Source: Botrytis cinerea B05.10
Lineage: Eukaryota; Ascomycota; Leotiomycetes; Helotiales; Sclerotiniaceae
Assembly (NCBI RefSeq): GCF_000143535.2
Contig: NC_037312.1
Location: forward strand, 1,674,001-1,738,000
Length of the DNA: 64,000 bases
Reading direction: 5' to 3'
The notes under the pieces were generated by a model. The model worked only from the letters and a program-made list of their open reading frames with translations. It had not been told where the DNA came from and did no database searches. The translations under genes and the position numbers were made by a program. Numbering within the stretch: the first letter of the stretch is position 1; every line of letters begins with the position of its first letter. This document shows, in pieces, positions 1 to 10,500 of the stretch.

Positions 1-105
1 GGATTGTAGAGGTGAGCGGGATTCTTGTGTGAGAGGCCGAGATGGAAGTTCGCGGAGAAACGAACGATAGAGCGAGCGTAGTTTTGTAGGCGTAATAGAA
101 GACAT
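1..105 (-). CDS. FMC1: FMC1-like LYR-motif mitochondrial assembly factor (N-terminal 35 residues only)
   Basis: The reading frame opens with an ATG at 105 on the minus strand and runs off the window edge with no stop. Its 35 residues contain LRSLYRSFLRELPSRPL, an LYR motif followed by the F and R of the complex1_LYR family and the LRELP stretch typical of fungal FMC1. In yeast Fmc1 is a mitochondrial matrix protein needed, with Atp12, to assemble the F1 part of ATP synthase, especially at high temperature. It is head to head with the EngB-like GTPase gene, leaving about 195 bp between the two starts. Only the first third of a protein of about 100-150 aa is visible, so the FMC1 assignment rests on one motif; another short LYR protein remains possible. 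Confidence 0.72.
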   Translation of the reverse strand, partial: MSSITPTKLRSLYRSFLRELPSRPLTQESRSPLQS

Positions 106-299
106 TTTTGTAGTCGCCCGCGCCGATGAGAATGAGGTCTGAAGAAAGTTGATGAGGAAGGAGTGTGAAATCACCATCCTGGCACACCTTAGAACTAGAG
201 CTGTCGGCACCAGAAATTTCCGACATATTTTCAGCCTTGCAGCCTCGTTCAACTATTATATTTATATTCTCTTGCATTTGAACATCGAACTCCCTTCCA
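106..299. promoter_or_regulatory. Short divergent promoter between FMC1-like and EngB-like genes
   Basis: About 195 bp separate the two start codons, so both promoters and 5' leaders must share or overlap this segment. I see no clear TATA box. Both products are predicted to be mitochondrial, so co-regulation is a reasonable inference. Confidence 0.4.
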
Positions 300-1411
300 A
301 TGTCAACGCTTTTGAGGATACAGTCATGTGCTCGTACGAACCGACGAGATGTGGTCTCTGTGAGCAATGTTCTCAGGGGACTCAAGACAATGTCACAGGG
401 TCATGATTCTCAAATACCCCAATATATGAATTTTCCTTCAACTAAACTCTGCTACCACTGGGACACTTTACCACCCACGGAAGCTCAACTTGTGCACGCG
501 AATGGATTTTTCACCAAAAAACATCCCAAGCACTTATGGTCTACATCGCAATTCTATTCCATGGAGTTTGGAGACAGCTCCGAAGTTTGTTTCTTGGGAC
601 GATCAAATGTAAGCCAAATCCTCTAGTTGTACTACTGGGCTTGTGGTTTAATTTTCCATTGTATTGGATGCTATCTGTGATCCTTAGATATAGAAGACAC
701 GAGTTATCGCACTTTTGAGTATATACTGACACTGCCATGTTGTAGGTTGGCAAATCATCTCTGCTCAATGCTCTGCTCAACACCAAGGCAGCATATACCA
801 GTTCGAAACCTGGGCGAACCCGGTCTATGAATGCATTTGCGATTGGAGGGCATGAAGGGTCTGAAGATAATAGTGAGCGATTAGTAGTACTGGACATGCC
901 AGGATACGGACACGGTGGCAGACCTGAATGGGGAAAAGAAATCATCAAATATCTGGAGAAGAGGAAACAGCTTAAACGAGCTTTCGTACTAGTTGATGCC
1001 GAGCACGGAATCAAGGAGAGTGACCGTGTGATGCTGCAAATGTTGCGGTCACAGAAAGTACCCCATCAAGTGGTGTTATCCAAGATTGATAAGATGTTAT
1101 TTTCAAATACGAAAAAAATCCCAAGCAATGACAATTTGCAGAATAGGATGGCCCGCCTAAACAAAGTCTTGCAAGAGACTAAAGAAATGATCGAGCCGGA
1201 TCCAGAGTCTGAGGAGGCCGACTCTATGACTGGAGAAATACTAACATGCACATCTGAGAAATGTGCTGGAAGGAAGTATGGCATTGATGCTGTGAGATTT
1301 GCAATGCTAAGGGCTGCGGGTCTACACATCCAACCCAAGGTCAAGCTAGCCAAGCCAGTGGATATCATTTCACACGAAGAACTATTCGAGGGATTGAATA
1401 CTGCAGACTGA
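300..1411 (+). CDS. Mitochondrial EngB/YihA-type GTP-binding protein
   Basis: Two exons, 300-608 and 746-1411, give about 324 aa. The intron (GTAAGC donor, TGTAG acceptor) falls inside the P-loop: joining restores GRSNVGKSS (G1, about residues 100-108). The G3 motif DMPGYG is at about 153-158, and the G4 motif is SKID at about 215-218 in place of TKxD. This order and spacing is the EngB (YsxC/YihA) family of ribosome-assembly GTPases. The first 40 residues are rich in Arg and Ser with no acidic cluster, like a mitochondrial presequence, so a role in mitoribosome large-subunit assembly is inferred. The start at 300 is the first ATG in frame; a further upstream exon cannot be excluded. Fungal EngB-like proteins usually have such an N-terminal extension over the roughly 200-aa bacterial enzyme. 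Confidence 0.9.
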
Positions 1412-2469
1412 GGATGCATTTCGAGAAAGAAAGAAAAAATACATAGTACGAGAGCATATTGCGGCAGTCTAGAAGGATTACTGCTCTTCACTGGGAATTG
1501 GTGACTGACCAGGTGGTTCCAGTGGATTACATAAATCTAGAGTCTTAACTCCAGTACTTACATAAGTAATCAATCCGTGATACAGAGGATGCCAGGGAAG
1601 CAAAACAAGCGAATTGTTTGAAAAATGGAAAGGGGAAGGGTACGGCAACAGTGCTGACCTTGCTTGATGCAAGACAATTAATTGCCTAGTACTTACAGTG
1701 GTGGGCTGATTGGGGGGAAAGGGGGTTTATTAGTCAATACCAAAATAAGCCAAAACATTCCGAATCCGAAAACAAAGATGCAACTGTCAAAGGTCCCCAG
1801 TGAGTAGTGAAGCCCAATGATAGCTCGTATGTACCTGACATGAACTTTGAATACGTGTCACATGATGGTATTGGATGAATGGTGACTTTTCTGGGCCATG
1901 GGGCTGATCCCGCTAATCGTCATACTGCACCGCTTGCCGGAGGACCTGCAAGTAGCAAGCAGCAAGCAGCAAGTTGGAACTTTTCAACTTTTCAGCCACT
2001 ACACTACCTGGAGATGGTCGCATCCTGAACCGACACAATATGCTTAATTGATTCTACACACCTAATCGTCTTATACAACCGTACAGAAAAAACACATCCA
2101 ACTTCTAATCAACCACCAGCCTTATTACTCAAATTTCGACTTTCAAACATTCATTCCCTGTGATCAGGAACTGGAAAGTGCGGGGCCAAACCGAAGCATA
2201 GCCCAGCCTTTACTACTGGGTACATACAGCGCCGGGTCCTCATCAACATCGGAAATTACCACACCAAGCGATTACATAGTGATCACTTACGACGCCGTAC
2301 CTCACAACATCATTCATCATTACGCCGTCGTCGCCCTTCCATACAAACGCGATTCGCGATTGGCTTTCTTAGGTGTCGCATCGTAGCTGGATAGCTACCG
2401 AATCTCTGATCGCAATTCAGACATTACAATTAATTTGGTATTGAACTCAGGAGAGATCAGGTCGCCAGC
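1412..2469. other. Intergenic: 3' end of EngB-like gene and promoter/5' leader of epsin
   Basis: No convincing coding potential on either strand. A short AGCAAGC-type tandem repeat lies near 1954-1975. The last 400 bp are C/A-rich, as expected for a fungal promoter and leader. Confidence 0.6.
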
Positions 2470-4352
2470 ATGTCGAAAGTCGTACGAAGCGTCAAGAACA
2501 TTACGAAAGGATATAACAATGTGCAAATCAAAGTTCGGAATGGTATGATCCTTTGGCCAAACTTCCGACTCATTTATTGATGAATGGTAGCTACGAGTAA
2601 TGACCCATGGGGTCCGGTTGGATCTGATATGGCTGAAATTGCCCAACTAACTTTCAATTCGTGCGTACTTTCATCAGTTTGCCATTGTAGACAGGACTAA
2701 CACGAGAGTTATAGGGCGGAAACATTTTATCAGATAATGGACATGCTCGACAAACGTTTGAACGACAAGGGCAAAAATTGGAGACATGTTTTGAAGGCCT
2801 TGAAAGTGTTAGATTACTGTCTGCACGAAGGTTCCGAGTTAGTAGTGACATGGGCAAGAAAGAATCTCTATATTATCAAGACTTTGAGGGAATTCCAGTA
2901 TATTGACGAGGATGGAAGAGATGTTGGCCAAAATGGTTAGCATTTTCATAATGAGACTAATGAAGCCTGCTAACTATGTTCTCAGTCCGGGTCTCCGCCA
3001 AAGAATTAACATCTTTGATCTTAGATGAGGATAGACTTCGAGCCGAGCGCGCTGATCGCAAAAACTGGAAATCTAGAGTTACTGGCCTGGATGAGTTTTC
3101 CGAACCTTCAGATGCACAGCCACGACGACAACGACCACATCGAGCGCAGCGCGCCGACGAAGAGGACGCAGAATATAGGTTGGCTCTTGAGGCTAGTAAA
3201 TATCAGGAGGAAGAGGATCGCAAGAAGCGTGAGAGTCGGCAAGGGGGCGGTGAACCAGACGACGATGATCTTGCTAAAGCTCTCAAGCTCAGTCAAGAAG
3301 AAGAAGAGCTGCGCAGGCGTGAATTAGAAGATCAGAACGCGCATTCGCTCTTTGATGATGATCCAATTCAAGTAGCGCAACAACCCACTGGTTTCAATGG
3401 AGGGTACCAACAACAAGGAGCTGTCGATTGGTCAGGAAATCCTATTGATTTGCAAACACAACCTACGGGGTATTTGAATCCTTATACAAATTTCCAAAAT
3501 TCGCAACCAACAGGCTACCAAACTACTGGTTATCAACCTGGATTCCCCACGCAGCAAACGGGATTTGATCCTTACGGATCACAGCAACAACAACAGCAAC
3601 CGTTTCAACAACAACCTACTGGATTTAATCCATATGATCAGTTCTCGCAACAGCAACAGCAACAACCTCAGCAGCAGCAACAACACCTAGAGCCGATTGC
3701 CCCCGCCGGAACAAACAACCCTTGGGCCACAAACCAGAGCCAGCCACTCCAATCTTTACAACCAATGCCTACTGGATCCAACAATCCATTTGCACCATCC
3801 TTTGCGCGCCCTCAGACCAGCTCCGCTGCATCCAAACCAACACTCGCTACTCTTCAAGAACAGAAGACTTTGGGGCAATACAACACGTCGTCATTCAGTA
3901 ACACTCCATCCTTCAATCCAACTCCTTCATTCTCGCCACAACCACCCCAAAGAGAAGTGTCTGAACATGAAGCTAAGCTCAATGCGCTTCTATCCAGCGG
4001 AGATGGAATGGACACTTTTGGAAATACAGGAAACCTTAGAATCCCAGCTCAGCACACTGCACCGGGAACCTTTGTTAACAGTGCAGGTGCTGGCTTAGGA
4101 CGTATCCACGAACAACAAACCGGCAACAACCCATTCCTCCAGACCCAATATACCGGCATGCCACAAACGACATATCAAAATAATGCTGCTGGCGCGTTCG
4201 GCGGCAGTCCATTTGGTCGACAAGTGCCAGCTGCGACTGGACCAGCTGGTATGAATGGCGGCGCAAACGGATTCGGACAATCAAGCAATCCATTCGGGCC
4301 CAGACCTCAGCAGGGACAAAACGGGCAGGGTGGGGATTTGATACAATTCTAG
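2470..4352 (+). CDS. ENT1: Epsin-family endocytic adaptor (Ent1/Ent2-like)
   Basis: Four exons, 2470-2542, 2591-2660, 2715-2935 and 2986-4352, give 576 aa. Residues about 15-140 form an ENTH domain (KGYNNVQIKVRNATSNDPWG near the start), which binds PtdIns(4,5)P2 and bends membrane. Two ubiquitin-interacting motifs follow: one around 179-198 (DAEYRLALEAS) and one around 214-235 (DDLAKALKLSQEEEE). The middle is Gln-rich with recurring QPTG[FY] units and several NPF motifs, the ligand of EH-domain proteins such as Pan1/Ede1. The protein ends in LIQF, a C-terminal clathrin box. This is the complete yeast Ent1/2 layout, so a role at endocytic patches, recruiting clathrin to ubiquitinated cargo, is well supported. 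The CAG/CAA runs at about 3585-3685 could vary in length between strains. Confidence 0.96.
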
Positions 4353-5241
4353 ATGGTAGTTGGGAGGCATATGAGGAGTGATACATGGCATTGTGGGAAG
4401 AGCGGAAAATGGAAAGTATAAAGTTTTGCACTTCGACATGGAAATTATTCGGAAGCCTTGGATTGGTTTATGCATGCCCCTTTGCTTTACAGGCGCGAGG
4501 TGGCTTTTTTTACCTTCTTCTATTGTTATTATCCTTCTTTGCAATCAATCTTTTTTTCTTCGAAAGATTTTTTGAGTGCACTGTGAGATGAGATAACTTG
4601 ATATGCAAATTGGGTTGGGTTTGGATGGAAGGAAGGAAGAGGATAATGGTTTGGGGATATTGCAAGGCTTCAGCTTTAGTAGGAAAGTGTAGTTAGAGTA
4701 GATTGGGTTATGGAGTGTGAATATGTGTGATAAATTGAAGAATTGTGTTCGCTAATCTGGTGTGATGCTGAGTGATACCTGATGCCATTCGACGCGACTT
4801 CTGGACAGACTCTTCGACTGGCAGATAGGTGTTTTCAAATAGAGATCACGAATGCCTTTCTCGTGGAGTGGGTATGGCACCCTGGAAATGTACTGTAATT
4901 ATGCATACCTACTTGCATGAAGGTAGTGCAATACCTTGGCCTCTCTGTAACCCAACCTGACGCCTGCACTCCTTGCTTTACTCCTTGATATGATTGATGG
5001 TATAAAGATGTGATATACACGGAAAACTAAAGACAAAAACTTCATACTGTAATCAAAACAGGTCTCTATCTCCTATCCTTCTGCTCCAGTACTTCGAATT
5101 GGCCGGGATGATTTTGTTTTCGATGAAACGATGGAACAAATCGGTGGACTGCTTCCAGAGACTGGGGGAAGGTGGTAATCCAATGGGTGACCCGAGACCT
5201 TGATGAGGATGAGATGATATATTGAGTTTGGGGGTTTTCAT
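4353..5241. other. Intergenic between convergent epsin and Cdc31 genes
   Basis: Holds the two 3' untranslated regions. T-rich runs at about 4503-4575 lie just after the epsin stop. No gene was recognised. Confidence 0.6.
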
Positions 5242-6043
5242 TCATCCCATACATATTTGAATAAACTCTTCTCTCCCCACTCCGCCTTTGCCTTCTAAAT
5301 CGAATTCCTCTATCATTGCTCGCAGCTCGTCTTCTTCGAGCCCTTCGCCTAGTTCGTGCGCTACTCGCCGTAAATCTTCAAGGGTTATCATGCCTTTGTC
5401 GTCGGTATCGAAGAGAGCGAACGCTCGCAGTATCTCGTCGCGGGGATCGCGCGCCGCTATTAGATTTCCGGCGATGGTTTGGAAGGCTTGGAGAGTGAGG
5501 AGCAGACGCCCGGGGGGAATATTGGGATCGCGTATGCCGGGGCGCGCTGCGGTGTCGGGGGGTATGCCGTGCGTGGTGAGGAGAGTGAGGATTTCAGGTT
5601 TGGGCAGATCGAAGCCGAGAGCTTTGAGGGCGACTTTGAATTCGTGGTAGTCGATTCTTTGGTCCTTGTCGTTGTCGAAGAGAACGAACTGAGGGGTTTG
5701 TTAGCGCATTGTTTTGATGTGGGCTGAGGAGGGGCTGATGCGATGCGCGCGACTTGATGGGATTGTGTCGTCTTGCGCATGGTGTTTCGTGAGATGTGTG
5801 TGGACATACAGCTTCATTGATCTCTTCTCTCTGTTCATCACTTAAGATATTCATTTGAGCATTCGCCGGCGGGGCCATGGCCGGGGCGGGAGCTTGCGCT
5901 TGGGTATCCTTCGATAACCTTTCCTTCTGCCTCAACGCCAGCGCGGGTTGTGATTGAGCAAAAGCGGTAGTGGTGGGAGGATTGCGTAGGTTATTGAACG
6001 GACGCGCGGGGAAAGAAGAATGCGGCTGGCTTGTTGATGCCAT
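5242..6043 (-). CDS. CDC31: Centrin-family EF-hand protein, Cdc31-like
   Basis: Two minus-strand exons, 6043-5810 and 5688-5242 (GTATGT donor, CCTCAG acceptor, phase 0), give 226 aa. After the junction the protein reads as a centrin: EF-hand 1 loop at residues 83-94 (DNDKDQRIDYHE), a degenerate second hand around 119-160, EF-hand 3 loop at 172-183 (DTDDKGMITLED) and EF-hand 4 loop at 208-219 (DLEGKGGVGREE), ending FIQICMG. In yeast Cdc31 acts in spindle-pole-body duplication and as a subunit of the TREX-2 mRNA-export complex at the nuclear pore. The first 70 residues are Ala/Pro/Gln-rich and low in complexity, making this longer than yeast Cdc31 (161 aa). It is divergent from Nup145. Centrin versus calmodulin-like is decided by the helix preceding EF1 (EQREEINEAFVLF). 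Confidence 0.9.
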
Positions 6044-6300
6044 CGAACACTTTTTTTATTTATTTATTTAAAACACAGTGCGCGCAAAGTGGGAGCAATT
6101 GAAGAAAAAAGTGGCTATTAATTGTAAAATAAGGTGTATCAAGTGAGTCTAGAGGAGACGGGTCGTTGTTAGTGGCTGGGAAGGAAAGCTATTATTATAT
6201 TTTTGTCGAACGGGGTGGTGAAGTGGGACAGAACGATTTGATGGGAAGTGATTTGTGATTGATGATGGACTGGTTGGGGATTGAAAGTGTAGTTGGGTAG

Positions 6301-6335
6301 GGTGCAAGGTGGTGCAAGGTGGTGCAAGGCGGTGC
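6301..6335. repeat. 10-bp tandem repeat, about 3.5 copies
   Basis: Unit GGTGCAAGGT repeats with one change in the last copy. It lies in the CDC31-NUP145 promoter region. Confidence 0.8.
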
Positions 6336-6463
6336 TACTGTTTCGAAGAATCGACGCGTTACGCCTCTGGAGAACATCGAACCTGAACGCGTCGAGTGAG
6401 TGAGTGCTGCTGTGGAAAATGGGCGTGATTAGTCATCACGGTCGCATGGGAGTTGGAACACGT

Positions 6464-6505
6464 GAAGTGTGAGATATGAAGTGTGAGATATGAAGTATGA
6501 GATAT
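6464..6505. repeat. 14-bp tandem repeat, three copies
   Basis: Unit GAAGTGTGAGATAT, two perfect copies and a third with one substitution, in the CDC31-NUP145 intergenic region. Confidence 0.85.
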
Positions 6506-7584
6506 CAAGTACTGCCTAGGTAGCTCGAGGGGCCGAGTTGCGCACTGTACGAAGTGCCATTCTATAGGCATCGTCATAATCATAGTCACAACCATCGCCA
6601 CAAGAGAAAAAAGAGAGAAGAAGGCTCTCACACAGCGGAAGGTAGTATTTACGAGGCAGGTGGTAGCTGTGCTGTTGATATCGAAGGATGGTCACGCGCA
6701 TGGCATCAGGTGATCCTTCACAAACGCTTTGTGTGGATTGTATGAACTGTACCTATACGAAGAGAGTCTTGGCTATGAATCTCCGGAGAGTCTGCAGAAC
6801 TCCAAGCATCAAATCAAATTGTAGAATTTCTTCCTCAGGTACAGAGAAGAGTCATACCAAAGAAAGCCTCACACGGGATTCTTATCTGTAGACGGTGGCT
6901 AGCCATACAAATGCCAGATTTCCTCGCCAGTAGAGTCTCATAATACCTTCATGTCGAGATAATATTAGTCATCCGCTCAAATACCCACGGTGCTACCCGG
7001 TACGTACGGTTCTCATACCAATAACAAGACAATATTTGACCCAAGGCAACAGTACCTCTCGACGGTTTTCTGGACATCTGCTGTATTCACTGGTTCACAC
7101 GGCATTTTCATGAATTTCATTGGTGTGATTACCTAGTTAATAAACGTGCCAAGGTCAAGGTTCTCGCATTCTCAAGTTCTCAAGTTCTCCAGAGCTCTCA
7201 TTGACTTTCGAGGCCCATGTTCCCTTCCCTCCCCTAGCCGAACTTTCTTCCAACGACCATTACAATTAAAGCGCGTTCTCCTACAAATTCTCCAATCTAT
7301 CACCAAAACATTTTCGGACTTTCAAATCCAACTTCAATTCTTCTACCATACCTCATCCCACCCACTTTGTTGTTGATGATCTTTCTGACACTCTCTTTAC
7401 AATTTCTAATGTATGCGACGCTTTCTTGATCCTAAGCGCAATTTCTCCATTTTTGCGCGTTCGCCTTTTCTGCGATTGTGATCATCCTCACCTCTCCACA
7501 AAGAGAGCGACTTTTCAGTTTCGCGATCTGCTACATCTAGCAGCAATTCAGATCCACTTCGCCCACTGTCGATAGTCAATCAAG

Positions 7585-10500
7585 ATGTCGTTCGGGGGAG
7601 GAGGATTTGGTGGTGGCTTCGGCCAGCAAAATAAACCGGCGGGATTTGGAGGAGGTTTTGGTAGCTCAACTACAAACAACACTGGCTCAGGTAGGTCAAC
7701 ACTTCAACACTTCTTTGCATGTAATTCGCTGGGCGTCAGAAGAGACTGAGGGGTTCCGCGATTCTGTTGAACTCGTTACTTACTCGAATCGTCTCTTGCA
7801 ATAGTTTTTGGTTCAACTCCTGCCAATAATACTGGCTTCGGTGCAAATAACAACACGGGTGGTGGTATGTTTGGGGGCGGCGGAACTTCTTCAGGCTTTG
7901 GTGGTAATACTAGTGGCAGTACTGGTATGTTGATGCTCTGATGCTCTAACTTTCTGAATGATTTTGTTTAGCTTGATAGCTTGTTTTACCTTGGATCGCA
8001 TTCTTGTCGCATCCACTCTTGCTCTCGAATCATCCAATCTAAATTAACAGCGAGCTATCTCAACCATGAAACTAAGCCTCTTTCAAAATACACGTTCCAG
8101 CAGTTTCTTCTTCACTCTTTGACATTTGGGTTGATGCTTGGTTACTGATGTTCTTCACAGGTTTCGGAGGGTTTGGAGCAAAGCCAGCAACTGGTGGGTT
8201 TGGAAGTACAACCGCAACAACAGGCGGCAGTATGTTTGGAGGTGGTGCTGCGACGGGAACAACTAGTGCATTTGGCGGTGGTGGATTTGGAAGTAGCGCT
8301 GCGCCCACAACCGGATTTGGTGCTACCAACACTGGAGGTGGATTGTTTGGAAACAAACCTGGTGGCTTTGGATCTACTCCTGCTACGAGCACACCTTCTG
8401 CTTTTGGGGGAGGTTCAGGATTTGGAAGCACTGCAGGAACTGGATTTGGAGGAGCTCCTGCAAGTACCCAGTGCGAAGGCACCCAAGCCGTTCCTTTTAC
8501 AGCATTTGTCGAGAAGGAGCCAAATTCCTCTATGCAGAACGCCTACCAAAGCATATCCTTTCAACAACCTTACAAAAACTTCACACCCGAGGAACTTCGA
8601 TTGGCCGATTACACTAAGGGTTTGAGATACAATCAAAACCAAGGTGGTGCATTTGGCACAAACACAAACTTCGGCGGATTCGGTAGTTCTAACCAAGCTT
8701 CAACAGGAGGTTTTGGTTCTACAAATAACGCCACAACAACAGGCTCAACCATGTTTGGCGGTGGTTCAACAGGCACGGGTTTCGGTACAAGTCAACCAGC
8801 TAGCACAGGTTTTGGTTCGAATACCGCTACAGCTGGCGGTGGACTCTTCGGTGCAGCGAAACCCGCGACTGGTGGGCTCTTTGGTGCTCAACCCCAAGCA
8901 CAGACTGGTGGTGGATTGTTTGGATCGACTACTAACAATCAAAGTACTGGAGGATTTGGCTCGACAGCTGGTGGCTTTGGATCGACCAACGCAAACACTG
9001 GAGGAGGTCTCTTTGGCAACAACAACAACAACAATAACGCCGCTGCAGCAAAACCTGCATTTAGTTTTGGTAACACGCAACCAGCTGCCACCACCGGAGG
9101 CTTTGGCTCAACGGGGGGTGGATTTGGAGCGACCAACACAAATACTGGAGGAGGCCTCTTTGGAAATACTCAACAACAACAGAATACCACAACTGGATTT
9201 GGTGGCGCCGCTCAGCAACAACCAGCTACAACCAATGCTTTCGGGGGCGGGTTTGGATCTACTAACACCAACACTGGTGGAGGTCTTTTTGGAAACACCC
9301 AACAAAAGCCAGCTACCACTGGCCTTTTTGGCGCGCAACCCGCTGCTTCAAACACTGGAGGATTATTCGGTTCGCAACCAGCAGCTACAAATAACAGTCC
9401 TTTTGGTGGTGCAAATAACACCAACACAGGAAGCAGTCTCTTTGGTGCTAAACCAGCTGCTACAGGTGGTCTCTTCGGCCAGCCTGCAGCTCAAACCAGC
9501 ACAGGCACAAGCAGCTTGTTCGGTGGAGGTGGTGGTTTTGGTGCTTCAAATCAAAACAATCAACCCCAACAAAACACCGGCCTCTTTGGTGCTAGTCTCG
9601 GAAACAATGCTAACCAGCAGAAACCTGGCGGATTGTTCGGTCAGTCTCAGCAGCAACAAGGGTCAAGCTTGTTTGGTAACACTGGAACTCAGCAGCAGTC
9701 CAATTTGTTTGGTTCGTCAACTCTTGGCCAACAGCAGCAGCAACAACCTGCTCAAGCCCAAAGTTCCTTCTTTGGAACAGGTTCGATCTTCAACACATCA
9801 CAACAGGGACAAGGTCCACAATCTCTCAGCACTAGTCTCAGTGATTCTAAAGCTTATGGCACTCAATCTATGTTTAATGACAAAGATAGTAATAATTCAG
9901 AACGCCTCCAGAACCCAGGACCTCTCGCAACCCCATTGTCAAGTGCTAATAGACAAAAGAAGGCAGCTGCCCTTCCGTTGTACAAGCTAAACGCATCTGG
10001 TTCTTCAAGATTCAATACTCCTAGCAAATCCCTTCGTGGAGGCTTCGGTTTATCTTACACCCCAGGAAGTGTCTCGACGGCAGGAAGTACTCCTTCGATG
10101 TTCAGCAGCAGCTTATTGGGTGGCAACCGAGCCTTGAGCAAAAGTATGTCTAGTAATAGCCTTCGTCGCAGTTTCCACAGCGATGATAGCATTCTAGCAC
10201 CAGGGGCATTCTCGTCTAGCACCAGCACGAATTATGCCAGCGGTGGAAGCTTCAAGAAGCTTATCATTAACCGCAATGTCCGCTCTGACCTTTTCAAGAA
10301 CCCCGTCACTCCTGATCATCCTGCCGAATCTCCTAACAAGTCGATTATTAAGAAGCAGGTCACTTTCGAGACACCAGCATCGTCACCCAACGTCAGTGTC
10401 AATGGTAGCGTTAACGGCACCCCTAATGGTTCTGCCAACGGTACTGCTAACTCGAACGGAGCCGCATCTGCTAGCCCATTGCATTCGGTTAACAATAATT

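Larger units (their letters stand above)
6044..7584. promoter_or_regulatory. Divergent intergenic region between CDC31 and NUP145
   Basis: About 1.5 kb without a convincing gene. Two small tandem repeats are listed separately (6301-6335 and 6464-6505). The last 350 bp before the Nup145 start are C/T-rich, consistent with a transcribed leader. Confidence 0.55.

Noticed and set aside
149..406. 85-codon plus-strand ORF overlapping the start of the EngB-like gene.
   Set aside because: Different frame from the GTPase, no family features; the overlapping frame from 300 joins into a complete GTPase.
541..1014. 157-codon minus-strand ORF across the EngB-like gene.
   Set aside because: It is antisense to a confident coding exon and has no recognisable motif.
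8644..9990. 448-codon plus-strand ORF inside NUP145.
   Set aside because: An alternative frame of the FG-repeat DNA, kept open by triplet-based repeats; the true frame carries the GLFG motifs.
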